Assembly: GCA_036504515.1 (NCBI GenBank)
Contig: DASXVA010000007.1
Coordinates: 62,001-126,000 of the forward strand
Length of the DNA stretch: 64,000 nucleotides
DNA from: AWTP1-18 sp036504515
Lineage (GTDB): Bacteria > Pseudomonadota > Gammaproteobacteria > Burkholderiales > Rhodocyclaceae
Reading direction: 5' to 3'
The position numbers and the translations under genes are program-made. Below the pieces are notes generated by a model, which was given only the letters and a program-made list of their open reading frames with translations, ran no database searches and was not told the origin of the DNA. Within the stretch, counting starts at the first letter, position 1; every line of letters starts with the position of its first letter. Positions 1 to 8,174 of this stretch are shown piece by piece.

Positions 1-356
1 TCCTGAAGAGATTTCCCCTCTTCGAAGTCCATGACGAAATAGGCTGTGCCGTTGGTCTGGAAGTATCGGTTAACCCGGACGATGTTGGGGTGGCGGAACT
101 GGGCCAGGGTTTTTGCTTCATCAAGAAAACGCTCCCGGCACCAGGCATAAAGATCAACATCTCCGCCAGCCCGCAGTACCACATGACCATTGCTGTTACG
201 TTCCGCAATGGACTCGGGAAAGAATTCCTTGATGGCAACTTCAAGACTGAGATTGGTGTCGAGCCCCTTGTAGGTCACGCCAAAAGCACCGGAGCCGAGG
301 ACTTTCTCGATCCGGTATTCCTCCAGCTGCAGGCCAACGGGCAGATGCGCAATCAT
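1..356 (-). CDS. Serine/threonine protein kinase, N-terminal part (cut by window edge)
   Basis: Reading leftwards from an ATG at 356, the frame is open to the window edge (about 118 residues). It shows a kinase N-lobe: a glycine-rich loop LGSGAFGVTYKG near residue 20, the ATP-binding lysine in VAIKEFFPES near residue 40, and a helix-C/beta-4 region ending in HPNIVRVNRYF and a hinge-like FVMDFEEGKSL. The catalytic loop lies outside the window. The start codon overlaps the stop of the upstream pseudo-receiver gene as ATGA, so the two are probably translationally coupled. The substrate is unknown; the adjacent gene products are the obvious candidates, but that is inference. Confidence 0.88.
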   Translation of the reverse strand, partial: MIAHLPVGLQLEEYRIEKVLGSGAFGVTYKGLDTNLSLEVAIKEFFPESIAERNSNGHVVLRAGGDVDLYAWCRERFLDEAKTLAQFRHPNIVRVNRYFQTNGTAYFVMDFEEGKSLQ

Positions 357-1621
357 GACGTTTCTTCTGCCTTGTCATCCAGCGGGCGGGCGCCATCGGC
401 AAAATGACCTGCCAGTCGGGACAGAATGGTGTGGGGCATGATTTCCTGCTGCAAATCTGGTTCAAACAGGTAATTGCTTGCCCGCCGCGCAGGCCCTGCC
501 AAACCGATGGTGCTGGCGGCTGCGTAAAACAGGAAGACATGACGCTGGGGAATACGTAGCACACGAGCGGTATAAGCGAGGTCCACCGGCATGCGATTCC
601 ATAGGGCTGCAATGCGCAGTCCGTCCGGAACCGGGTCAAGGCGGGTCATGTTTGGCCAATGCAACAGGTACACCCGCTCATTGGGATTGGTTTCTTCTGG
701 AATCATCCCGCGGTAGGTGAGCAAAGCCAGGCGCCACAAAAATCCCTCGCGACTGAATATCCGTGTCGCGGCGGGAGGCGTGGTCTGGTCCGGCTGTAGG
801 GAAAATTGTTCTTCTTGAATTTCCTGAGTGGCTAGGGAAAGAAGGGAGTTCTCATCGATGAGAAGTTCGAAACACTTTCTTTCCGGTAGCCAGCGAAACA
901 GTGCTTGCTCTTGGTGGTAGCCGATCAGCGGCACATTTGTGATCGAATTTTTCTGTAAAGCATTCTTCAAGTGCCCCAGTAGCAGCTTTCCTGCCCTGAG
1001 CCGATGGAGTTCATTGGCTGCTGCATCGTTGAGGTCGATATCCCCTGCCGCGTGCGGAGCCGGTGCCATAGGGTCAAGAAAGGAGCCAATGCGTTGCTGC
1101 AGTCGCTCCAGTGCCGTCAGAGTCGTGGAGTTCTTGTCTCCATCGCTTCGTTCGGCCGCCATCATGCCGCCGAACCCACCGGGTAGAGCAACGGTTTTCT
1201 CGAAAAAGTCCACCAATTGGGTGGCCGCCGGCACCAAGGCAGTACTTGCAGCGGGTGCCTGGACGGGGGTGTTCGCTTTGTTGGCACCCCGCTCAATGGC
1301 TTCGATCATGTTGTCGAGCTTGACCGGTTTGATGACAACTTCGGCATGCAAAGCCATAGTGCTGTCGACGTAGTTTCCATACTCGGTTTCCGAAGACAGC
1401 AACAGCACGACAGGTCGTTGCGGGTAGCGCAGGTAGTACTGTTGCAGCGCTATCTTGGCCTGAGGTCCATCACAATCGACAACGGCAAGCTGAGCATCAG
1501 TACCGTGCCCCACATCCATCTTTCCTTTGCCATGACGACCGATTGCAAATTCCAGGGTGTTGCGGGATCTTGGATTGTTGGCGATGACGTCAACCAGAAT
1601 CGTTGTGCTGCGCAGAGGCAT
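353..1621 (-). CDS. Hypothetical protein with N-terminal pseudo-receiver-like domain
   Basis: Protein of 422 residues that I do not recognise as a named family. Residues 1-115 look like a response-regulator receiver fold: alternating beta/alpha pattern, an acidic stretch VVDCDG near residue 48 where a phospho-acceptor Asp would sit, and a VVIKPV near residue 97 resembling the conserved Lys-Pro. The usual acidic pair after strand 1 is missing, so phosphorylation by a normal histidine kinase is doubtful. Residues 120-422 match no domain I can name. It sits 8 bp after a TPR-like gene and overlaps a Ser/Thr kinase gene by 4 bp, so the three form one operon. A scaffold or regulator for the kinase is possible. 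Confidence 0.7.
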   Translation of the reverse strand: MPLRSTTILVDVIANNPRSRNTLEFAIGRHGKGKMDVGHGTDAQLAVVDCDGPQAKIALQQYYLRYPQRPVVLLLSSETEYGNYVDSTMALHAEVVIKPVKLDNMIEAIERGANKANTPVQAPAASTALVPAATQLVDFFEKTVALPGGFGGMMAAERSDGDKNSTTLTALERLQQRIGSFLDPMAPAPHAAGDIDLNDAAANELHRLRAGKLLLGHLKNALQKNSITNVPLIGYHQEQALFRWLPERKCFELLIDENSLLSLATQEIQEEQFSLQPDQTTPPAATRIFSREGFLWRLALLTYRGMIPEETNPNERVYLLHWPNMTRLDPVPDGLRIAALWNRMPVDLAYTARVLRIPQRHVFLFYAAASTIGLAGPARRASNYLFEPDLQQEIMPHTILSRLAGHFADGARPLDDKAEETS

Positions 1622-1629
1622 GGTGGTAG

Positions 1630-2331
1630 TTAGCGGCCTCCGAAAAATATATCGGCTTCCGGCCAGAGATTGACCGCTTGTGGTGCTGCGGCTAGCACGG
1701 TTGTACGGGAGCGGTCATAGGCATCCCTGTCGCGGGCACTGCGATAGATGACTTGCAGCGGCTCTGCGATAGCGGCGCTATCCGGAGATTTTGCCAAGGC
1801 TTTTTCAAGTACTGCCATCGCTTCGACATAGTCGCCGAGGCAGAGCAACTCATCGGCGTAACTCACCGGGTCCGTTTCTGCCGCGGTGTGGTGATCGAAG
1901 GGAATGACGATGGACAGCTCTGTCGGTTCGTCCGATGGGAGTACTTCTTCTTTGGGCAAGGATGCTGCCTGCAGGACTCCTTGCTGACCTTCGTTCAGCA
2001 AGGGAAAAACTTGGCCAAGAACCCGTTCCCGCAGCGCCGCGCCGCGCCCGTTTAGTATGTCGAGCAATGCTGCCGTAGCTTCAAAAGCACGCTGAGCGTC
2101 AACTTTCTCGGTGCGGAGCAGATTGATGTACTGAATGTGCGCCAGCAAGTTGGTCGGCTGGCGGCGCAGGCAATAGCCCAAGGCACGGAGCAGGCGCTGA
2201 GCACTATCAGGATTTGAAACCTTGGGGGATATGGAACGCAGACGGCTGAAACCTGCCTCGAAAAAGTCCCCATCGAACTCCTCCGGCACCTCGGTCGGGC
2301 TGATGACAATCGGGTTCCGTGTCTGCGCCAT
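1630..2331 (-). CDS. Hypothetical TPR-like protein
   Basis: First gene of the minus-strand kinase module. I start it at the ATG at 2331 (MAQTRN); a TTG start at 2409 would add 26 residues. The product is about 233 residues, soluble and mostly helical. Two helix-turn-helix repeats resemble tetratricopeptide units (around LGYCLRRQPTNLLAHIQYI and the ELLCLGDYVEAMAVLEKALA segment). It has no signal peptide. TPR proteins usually mediate protein contacts; the function here is unknown. The gene is divergent from serS across about 280 bp. Confidence 0.65.
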   Translation of the reverse strand: MAQTRNPIVISPTEVPEEFDGDFFEAGFSRLRSISPKVSNPDSAQRLLRALGYCLRRQPTNLLAHIQYINLLRTEKVDAQRAFEATAALLDILNGRGAALRERVLGQVFPLLNEGQQGVLQAASLPKEEVLPSDEPTELSIVIPFDHHTAAETDPVSYADELLCLGDYVEAMAVLEKALAKSPDSAAIAEPLQVIYRSARDRDAYDRSRTTVLAAAPQAVNLWPEADIFFGGR

Positions 2332-2615
2332 GATGAGATTCGTGTCTCTTTTACTCAATGTGGCACTGTCAAGGTTCGCCTTGGGAAGGCGTTTAGGTGC
2401 AGTGCACAAGAGGTTTGGAGGCAGGAGATAGGTGTTTCCAGATATTCCATAAGCGATATGTCACATTACCATAGTGATTACCCGCACTACAAGCATGGAA
2501 ATGTTTTGCAATGCTTTTTCACCGAGGCTTGAGATGGGGCAATGCCCTGGGCAAAGGGGCTCGCTATAATTAGCGTTTGCCCGTGCGGCATTGCTTTCAA
2601 CAGGATTTTCTCCCC

Positions 2616-3896
2616 ATGCTGGATATTCAACTTCTTCGTAGCAATCTCGATCAGGTCGCCGAGCGACTGGCCTCCCGTGGTGTCCAATTGGATACCCAGA
2701 CATTTGAAGCATTGGAAGCCGAGCGCAAGGCAGTTCAAGGCGCAACCGAAGGCCTCCAGGCTAAGCGGAACAGCCTGTCGAAACAGATTGGTGTACTCAA
2801 AGGCAAGGGTGAAGATGCCTCTGCGGTATTCGCCGAAGTTGCCGGTATCGGCGACGAGCTGAAGGCGAATGAAGTCAAACTGGCCGATTTGCAGGAACGC
2901 TACAACGCCTTTGTCTCCGGCATTCCTAATCTTCCCCATGAAAGCGTGCCGATCGGTAAAGACGAAAGCGGTAACGTCGAGGTATTGCGTTGGGGTACGC
3001 CGCGGACTTTCGATTTCGAAGTAAAAGACCACGTTGATGTGGGTACTCCCCTGGGGCTGGATTTTGAAACGGCAACGAAGATATCCGGTTCCCGGTTCAC
3101 CCTGATGAAGGGAAATCTGGCCCGCCTGCATCGTGCCCTTGCCCAGTTCATGCTCGATACCCACAGCCTTGAGCATGGCTACACAGAACTCTATGCACCC
3201 TATCTGGTGAATGGCGACAGTATGTTCGGCACTGGTCAGTTGCCCAAGTTCGAGGAAGACCTGTTCCAGGTTCCCCGCAGCGATGGCACCAAGCTTTATT
3301 TGATTCCGACTGCCGAAGTGCCAGTCACCAATATTGTCCGGGGCGAAATTCTCGACCCCGCCCAATTACCTCTCAAGTTTGTTTGCCACACGCCCTGCTT
3401 CCGTTCCGAAGCTGGCAGCTACGGTCGCGATACCCGAGGCATGATCCGTCAACATCAATTCGACAAGGTTGAGTTGGTGCAGGTTGTGTTGCCGGAACAA
3501 TCCTGGGAAATGCTGGAACAGCTCACCGGTCACGCCGAAGCCATTCTGCAGAAGCTGGAACTTCCCTATCGCAAGATGGCACTGTGCAGCGGTGACATGG
3601 GATTCTCTGCCGCCAAGACCTACGACCTTGAAGTCTGGCTGCCGGCCCAGAATACCTATCGCGAAATTTCGTCCTGCTCCAATTTCGAGTCATTCCAGGC
3701 TCGTCGCATGCAGGCCCGTTTCCGCAACGAGAAAAACAAACCGGAGCTCGTCCACACCCTTAATGGTTCCGGCTTGGCCGTTGGCCGGACGCTGGTAGCC
3801 ATTCTGGAGAACTATCAGAACGCCGACGGCAGCGTCACTATTCCCGCTGTGCTGCGTCCTTATCTCGGCGGTTTGGAAAAACTCAGCGCTGCTTGA
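2616..3896 (+). CDS. serS: Seryl-tRNA synthetase
   Basis: Cytoplasmic class II aminoacyl-tRNA synthetase that charges tRNA-Ser. The 426-residue product has the normal length. An N-terminal coiled-coil tRNA-binding arm covers roughly residues 25-105. Class II motif 2 is seen as FRSEAGSYGRDTRGMIRQHQ and motif 3 as GSGLAVGRTLVAI near the C-terminus, with the serine-site CSNFESFQARR between them. The ATG at 2616 gives the family N-terminus MLDIQLLR; the longer open frame from 2577 adds residues not typical of the family. A TATAAT at 2565-2570 may be the -10 box. The 3' end overlaps convergent mltF by 14 bp. Confidence 0.98.
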   Translation: MLDIQLLRSNLDQVAERLASRGVQLDTQTFEALEAERKAVQGATEGLQAKRNSLSKQIGVLKGKGEDASAVFAEVAGIGDELKANEVKLADLQERYNAFVSGIPNLPHESVPIGKDESGNVEVLRWGTPRTFDFEVKDHVDVGTPLGLDFETATKISGSRFTLMKGNLARLHRALAQFMLDTHSLEHGYTELYAPYLVNGDSMFGTGQLPKFEEDLFQVPRSDGTKLYLIPTAEVPVTNIVRGEILDPAQLPLKFVCHTPCFRSEAGSYGRDTRGMIRQHQFDKVELVQVVLPEQSWEMLEQLTGHAEAILQKLELPYRKMALCSGDMGFSAAKTYDLEVWLPAQNTYREISSCSNFESFQARRMQARFRNEKNKPELVHTLNGSGLAVGRTLVAILENYQNADGSVTIPAVLRPYLGGLEKLSAA

Positions 3897-5253
3897 GTTT
3901 CATGGGGGGAATCCAGGCGGGTTCAAAGCGCTTGAGAATGTCGTAGTAAGTCCGGATGTTCTCAACCATGATGACCGCCTCCCCGCCCCGTGCCCGGCCT
4001 GACTTGAGCCGGGCATAGTATTGGGGCTTTGCCATCAAGGGCAATACCGACTTCATTTCATACCAGGAGTCTGGATTTTTCCCCAGACCTTCTGCAATGG
4101 CACGACCTCCATTCATATGGCCCATGCCAAGGTTATAGGCGGCCAGGGCCATCCAGGTACGATCGGGTTCTTCCACACTGCTCGGGAGCGCATCGCGTAG
4201 GTCGGCCAGGTACCTTGAACCTGCCAGAATGCTTTGCTTCGGATCCAGCCGGTTATTCACCCGCAAGCGATCCGCCGTGTCTTCCGTCAGCATCATGATG
4301 CCTCTGACACCGGTAGGAGACGTGGCCAAGGTATCCCACTGCGACTCCTGGTAAGCCAATGAAGCCAATAAGCGCCAATCGATTCCCGTGATTTCCTGAC
4401 CTTCTTGAAAGTATTTGCGCAAATGGGTCAGGTCAGTATTTGCCGCTTCCATGAAATCGGTAATGCCTTGAGTATTGATGCGCGTGATGTAACCAAAATA
4501 CCGGTCTTGAATACGCGCCAGTCCACCTGCTTTTTTCAGGTTTTCCAGATACTCCCGGGCCTTGTCGGCCAAGCCTTTTGTGTCGAGTGAAAAAGCCCAG
4601 CCAAATTCAAGTTTTCCCGGCAATTTTGTCGCCACCTCAAGTTCCGGATGGGAGCGAGCGGCCAAGGCATAGAGTAGTGAGTCGGTTGCTACCAGCATGT
4701 GGTGCTGTTCGGCAAGTTGTTCCAGCAATGTCAGTTCCGGAATGCCCGACATTTCAGTGACCAGGAATTTCTTGGCCTCCCCTGCCATTTTTTTGAGCAA
4801 GGCCGCTTGCACAGAACCACCAGACACCGTTATGGTCTTGTTGCTAGTGGCGTCGGTGTCATCATCAAAATCAAGATCGTCTGCATTCTTCACAATCACT
4901 GCCTGGGCGTTGCGCAGCGGTGGGGTGTAGATCAAGTCGGTCTGGTCATCGATGGAAATGCCTGCGGCAAAATGCACCTTTCCCTGCTTCACCAGTTTCA
5001 GGGTTTCTTCCCGATCCTTGGTCAGCACGAAGCGAGGCTTTAAACCTTGTGATTCAGCGAAGGCATTGACGAGGTCGTACTCGAACCCATTGATCTCGCC
5101 ATTTTCTTTTTCATAGGTTGTCGGCCCAGCCACTAAGGCAACAACCAGTTCGCCGCTTTTTTCCGGGGGCTCAATACGGCCACAAGCTGCCAGGACGCCA
5201 AAAAGCAGCGCAATGACTGGCAGTGCAAAAACAGTCCGGGTCAGAGTCCGCAT
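3883..5253 (-). CDS. mltF: Membrane-bound lytic murein transglycosylase F
   Basis: Outer-membrane lipoprotein that cleaves peptidoglycan glycan strands with 1,6-anhydro formation. Starting at the ATG at 5253, the signal peptide ends in the lipobox LAAC (about residues 20-23). Residues about 35-265 form an extracellular-solute-binding domain (SBP_bac_3). About 290-420 form an SLT lysozyme-like domain with the catalytic Glu in LAYQESQWD and the motif TGVRGIMMLTEDTA. The length (456 residues) fits MltF. A longer open frame upstream is only antisense to the tRNA-Ser gene. It ends convergently against serS. Confidence 0.95.
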   Translation of the reverse strand: MRTLTRTVFALPVIALLFGVLAACGRIEPPEKSGELVVALVAGPTTYEKENGEINGFEYDLVNAFAESQGLKPRFVLTKDREETLKLVKQGKVHFAAGISIDDQTDLIYTPPLRNAQAVIVKNADDLDFDDDTDATSNKTITVSGGSVQAALLKKMAGEAKKFLVTEMSGIPELTLLEQLAEQHHMLVATDSLLYALAARSHPELEVATKLPGKLEFGWAFSLDTKGLADKAREYLENLKKAGGLARIQDRYFGYITRINTQGITDFMEAANTDLTHLRKYFQEGQEITGIDWRLLASLAYQESQWDTLATSPTGVRGIMMLTEDTADRLRVNNRLDPKQSILAGSRYLADLRDALPSSVEEPDRTWMALAAYNLGMGHMNGGRAIAEGLGKNPDSWYEMKSVLPLMAKPQYYARLKSGRARGGEAVIMVENIRTYYDILKRFEPAWIPPMKLKQR

Positions 5254-5330
5254 GGGCGCCTCCCGTCTTGAAGGACTGCTATTTTGCCATGGTATGCAGT
5301 CCAAACGGAGTGATAGAATCCGCGGCCTGC

Positions 5331-5423
5331 GGAGAGGTACCGAAGCGGTCATAACGGCGCCGATTCGAAATCGGATGGTCAGGGAAACTTGGCACAAGGG
5401 TTCGAATCCCTTCCTCTCCGCCA
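5331..5423 (+). tRNA. tRNA-Ser (CGA)
   Basis: Class II tRNA of 93 nt including the encoded CCA. The acceptor stem GGAGAGG pairs perfectly with CCTCTCC at 5413-5419. The anticodon stem-loop CCGAT-TCGAAA-TCGG gives anticodon CGA. A long variable arm lies between the anticodon and T arms, and the T-loop is GGTTCGAATCC. A TAGAAT preceded by TGA at 5311-5319 could serve as an extended -10 box. The gene lies between divergent mltF and norE. Confidence 0.97.
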
Positions 5424-5544
5424 CTTCTGCTTGTCCTGACTGGACATTTGCCACACTGGGCAACATCATTGCCTGCAGACGCTATTTCTGATTTTCTTTG
5501 CCGGGATCAATTTATTTATTCGCGTATGCCCACAGTATGGCGGT

Positions 5545-6150
5545 ATGCGTGTTTCCCCAGCAGTTATCTCACTAGATATCCCAACAAATTCGATACGCCG
5601 CAATCCTCCCGGGGATAGCGCGATGTGGGTATTCATCCTTGCCGAGCTGTCTGCTTTTGGCCTGTTGTTCATGGTCTATGGCATTGCAAGGATGAAACAC
5701 GCCGCACTGTTCGATGAAATGCAGCTTACGTTGGATCGCAATGCTGGCGCCTTCAACACAGTACTGTTGATTACCGCCAGTTGGTGTGTTGCCCGTGCGG
5801 TTGCTGCGATACAGAAGAATGCCGGATTAACCAGTGCCCGGTGGTTGGCCGGTGGGATTCTTGCGGCAGTCGGTTTTGTAGTGGTGAAGTTGTTCGAGTA
5901 CGGGGCCAAGTTTGAGGCTGGTATCAATCTCGATACCAATCTCTTCTACATGTTCTATCTCTCCCTGACTTTTTTCCATTTCATGCACGTCATCCTCGGT
6001 TTGGTGATCCTGCTGTTCCTTTGGCGCAAAACCCGGAGTGGCGGTTATACCGCTGAGAACTGCCTCGGTATGGAAACCGGTGCCAGCTACTGGCATATGG
6101 TGGATTTGGTGTGGATTGTCCTTTTCCCCCTGATCTACGTAATGCGATGA
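5545..6150 (+). CDS. norE: NorE, cytochrome c oxidase subunit III-like protein of the nitric oxide reductase locus
   Basis: Integral membrane protein of 201 residues with about five transmembrane segments and the subunit III signature (GDSAMWVFILAELSAFG at the N-terminus, HFMHVILGLVIL near residue 150, SYWHMVDLVWIVLFP at the end). NorE is an accessory protein that raises NorCB activity; its exact role is unsettled. The start at 5545 is kept because family members have residues before the GD motif; the ribosome site is weak. It is the first gene of norE-norF-norQ-FeS-norD and overlaps norF as ATGA. Confidence 0.88.
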   Translation: MRVSPAVISLDIPTNSIRRNPPGDSAMWVFILAELSAFGLLFMVYGIARMKHAALFDEMQLTLDRNAGAFNTVLLITASWCVARAVAAIQKNAGLTSARWLAGGILAAVGFVVVKLFEYGAKFEAGINLDTNLFYMFYLSLTFFHFMHVILGLVILLFLWRKTRSGGYTAENCLGMETGASYWHMVDLVWIVLFPLIYVMR

Positions 6151-6410
6151 AAGGGACTTCCACTTTGCTCGATGGCGTCTGGCTGCTGCTCATCCTGGGT
6201 ACCGGCTTTACCTGGTGGCTGGGTGAGAGCGGCCATGGCGGTCCCCAGGCAGTGATGACCATTCTCGTCATTGCCTTTTGCAAGGGACTGCTGGTGATTC
6301 AGGAATTCATGGCCCTGCGTGGCGTCAAGCGCCTGTGGCAGGGGGCTGTTGTTGGCTGGTTATTCGTGGTGCTGGTGGTCAATATGGCTGCCTACTGGAA
6401 GGGAATCTGA
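6147..6410 (+). CDS. norF: NorF-like small membrane protein (cytochrome c oxidase subunit IV-like)
   Basis: An 87-residue protein with three predicted transmembrane helices, ending in AAYWKGI. It resembles the prokaryotic subunit IV-like NorF family. The ATG at 6147 overlaps the norE stop, and the gene ends in TGATG overlapping norQ, so translation is coupled on both sides. NorF is thought to assist NorCB assembly or activity in the cytoplasmic membrane. Assignment rests on size, topology and context more than on strong motifs. Confidence 0.8.
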   Translation: MKGTSTLLDGVWLLLILGTGFTWWLGESGHGGPQAVMTILVIAFCKGLLVIQEFMALRGVKRLWQGAVVGWLFVVLVVNMAAYWKGI

Positions 6411-7210
6411 TGGACATGCAACGGGAAGGAACAGGCTTGCCTTATTACGAGGCGGCGGGAGAGGAAATCGCACTGTTCGAACATGCTTGGCGCAATCAGC
6501 TGCCGGTATTGATCAAAGGCCCCACCGGTGTCGGCAAGACCCGATTTGTCGCCCACATGGCTGCGCGTCTGGGGCTGCCGCTGCACACGGTTGCCTGCCA
6601 CGATGACCTGACTGCTGCTGATCTGGTTGGCCGACACCTGATCCAGGATGGTCAGACCGTATGGAACGACGGCCCTCTGACACGGGCCGTACGTCAGGGC
6701 GGCATGTGCTATCTGGATGAAGTGGTGGAAGCTCGCAAGGACACCACCGTGGTTATCCATCCCCTGGCTGACCATCGTCGCAGTCTGCCGATTGATCGAA
6801 CCGGGGAAGTGCTCCGCGCGCCAGACGGCTTCATGCTGGTGGTGTCCTACAACCCGGGTTATCAGAACTTTCTCAAGGGCATGAAGCCTTCCACACGGCA
6901 GCGTTTTGTCTCCATGCGTTTCAACTTCCCCGAGTCGGCCAGGGAAGAAGCCATTCTTCTTGGCGAAACCGGTTGCGATCCGATGTTGGCCAAGCGTCTG
7001 GTTTCCCTGGGTAACAGCATTCGTGCCCTTAAACATGTGGACCTGGAAGAGGTTGCCAGTACCCGCTTGCTGGTCTACGCCGCCATACTCATCCGCGACG
7101 GTCTCGATCCGGTGGCTGCCTGCCGAGCCGCCCTGGCCGAAAGCCTCAGCGATGACGAGGAAGTCACCGCCGGCCTGATGGAGATCATTCTTGCCAGCTT
7201 TGGCCGATAA
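6410..7210 (+). CDS. norQ: NorQ, MoxR/CbbQ-type AAA+ ATPase
   Basis: Cytoplasmic AAA+ ATPase that works with NorD to insert non-heme iron (FeB) into NorB. The 266-residue product has Walker A GPTGVGKTRF near residue 40, Walker B MCYLDEVVEA near residue 100, and the sensor region VVSYNPGYQ near residue 145, which is typical of CbbQ/NorQ proteins. The start ATG at 6410 overlaps the norF stop; a longer frame from 6278 runs inside norF and is rejected. The stop lies 20 bp inside the next gene. Confidence 0.93.
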   Translation: MDMQREGTGLPYYEAAGEEIALFEHAWRNQLPVLIKGPTGVGKTRFVAHMAARLGLPLHTVACHDDLTAADLVGRHLIQDGQTVWNDGPLTRAVRQGGMCYLDEVVEARKDTTVVIHPLADHRRSLPIDRTGEVLRAPDGFMLVVSYNPGYQNFLKGMKPSTRQRFVSMRFNFPESAREEAILLGETGCDPMLAKRLVSLGNSIRALKHVDLEEVASTRLLVYAAILIRDGLDPVAACRAALAESLSDDEEVTAGLMEIILASFGR

Positions 7211-8162
7211 CGAGGGACGACAGCGGCGCCGCTTCTTTTGGCAGACGGGATTTTTCATTCTCTTTGCCTTGGCGCCGGTGTTCAATATCTTCCGCTTTGA
7301 CCTGGAAGCTGGTCACGCCTGGCTGCTGGGCATGCCTTGGCGACTGGGGATTGATGCCTTCATGGCAGGCAAGATCAGTGCGGTAGAGGCCGGCACCAAT
7401 ATCTTGTTGCGCTTGTTCTTGCCACTCCTGGTCGGTGCTGGCGGTTTTCTTTTCCTCGCCTGGCGCTGGGGCCGCCTTTACTGCGGCTGGCTTTGTCCCC
7501 ATTTTTCCGCAGTGGAAACCATCAATCACTTGATGCGCCGTGCTTCGGGACGGCAAAGTCTGTGGGACCGGCAGCCGATTCCCCCCCGAAACCCCGATGG
7601 ATCGGCAAGGCCCTCCCATGTCCTGTGGTGGATCCCCACGTTGGCTTTTGCCCTGGGCTTTGCCTTGCTTTGGGCGGTGGTGCTGCTCACCTATCTGCTG
7701 CCTCCGGCCGAAGTCTATGGTCGCCTTTGGGCCCTCGACCCCAGCCGCAATCAGAGCATCTTTCTGTCTGCTGCGACGACAGTGCTGACCCTGGAATTCC
7801 TCTTTGCCCGCCATCTTTTCTGCCGCTACGGTTGCGCCGTCGGTTTGTTTCAGAGCCTGGCCTGGATGAGCAACCGGGGCGCCATGGTTGTGGGCTACGA
7901 GCGGCCCAGAGCCGCCGATTGTGCCGCTTGCTATGAGGCTGGAGGGCCAGGCTATGCCGCCTGCGAAGGCGTCTGCCCCATGCGCTTGCGGCCACGTACA
8001 CCCAAACACAAAATGTTTGCCTGCACCCAATGTGCCCAATGTGTCGAGGCCTGCAGCACCGTGCAACAAGGGCAAGGAAAAGTCAGCCTGTTGCAATGGG
8101 TGGATAAAGAAGCGGCGCAGCGCAACGAAGCCCAGGTGAGCCTCACCGGGAATCGGGACTAG
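7191..8162 (+). CDS. Membrane-bound polyferredoxin (NapH/CcoG-like) within the nor accessory operon
   Basis: Protein of 323 residues with about four transmembrane segments and clustered cysteines: CGWLCPH near residue 100 and CRYGCAVG near 210, both at membrane ends as in NapH/NosR/CcoG, then a C-terminal ferredoxin region with a CAACYEAG...CEGVCP group and CTQCAQCVEACS (about 243-290) able to carry [4Fe-4S] clusters. Start is TTG at 7191, overlapping norQ by 20 bp. The predicted role is electron transfer from quinol or the cytoplasm into the Nor assembly or another denitrification redox step. The substrate is unknown; CcoG is a Cu(II) reductase, so metal reduction for cofactor assembly is an alternative. 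Confidence 0.82.
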   Translation: MPALADNEGRQRRRFFWQTGFFILFALAPVFNIFRFDLEAGHAWLLGMPWRLGIDAFMAGKISAVEAGTNILLRLFLPLLVGAGGFLFLAWRWGRLYCGWLCPHFSAVETINHLMRRASGRQSLWDRQPIPPRNPDGSARPSHVLWWIPTLAFALGFALLWAVVLLTYLLPPAEVYGRLWALDPSRNQSIFLSAATTVLTLEFLFARHLFCRYGCAVGLFQSLAWMSNRGAMVVGYERPRAADCAACYEAGGPGYAACEGVCPMRLRPRTPKHKMFACTQCAQCVEACSTVQQGQGKVSLLQWVDKEAAQRNEAQVSLTGNRD

Positions 8163-8174
8163 GGAGCGAACGCG

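Noticed and set aside
5505..5518. Possible FNR box before norE (TTTGCCGGGATCAA)
   Set aside because: Only the right half-site fits; the left half is poor or the spacing is one base short.
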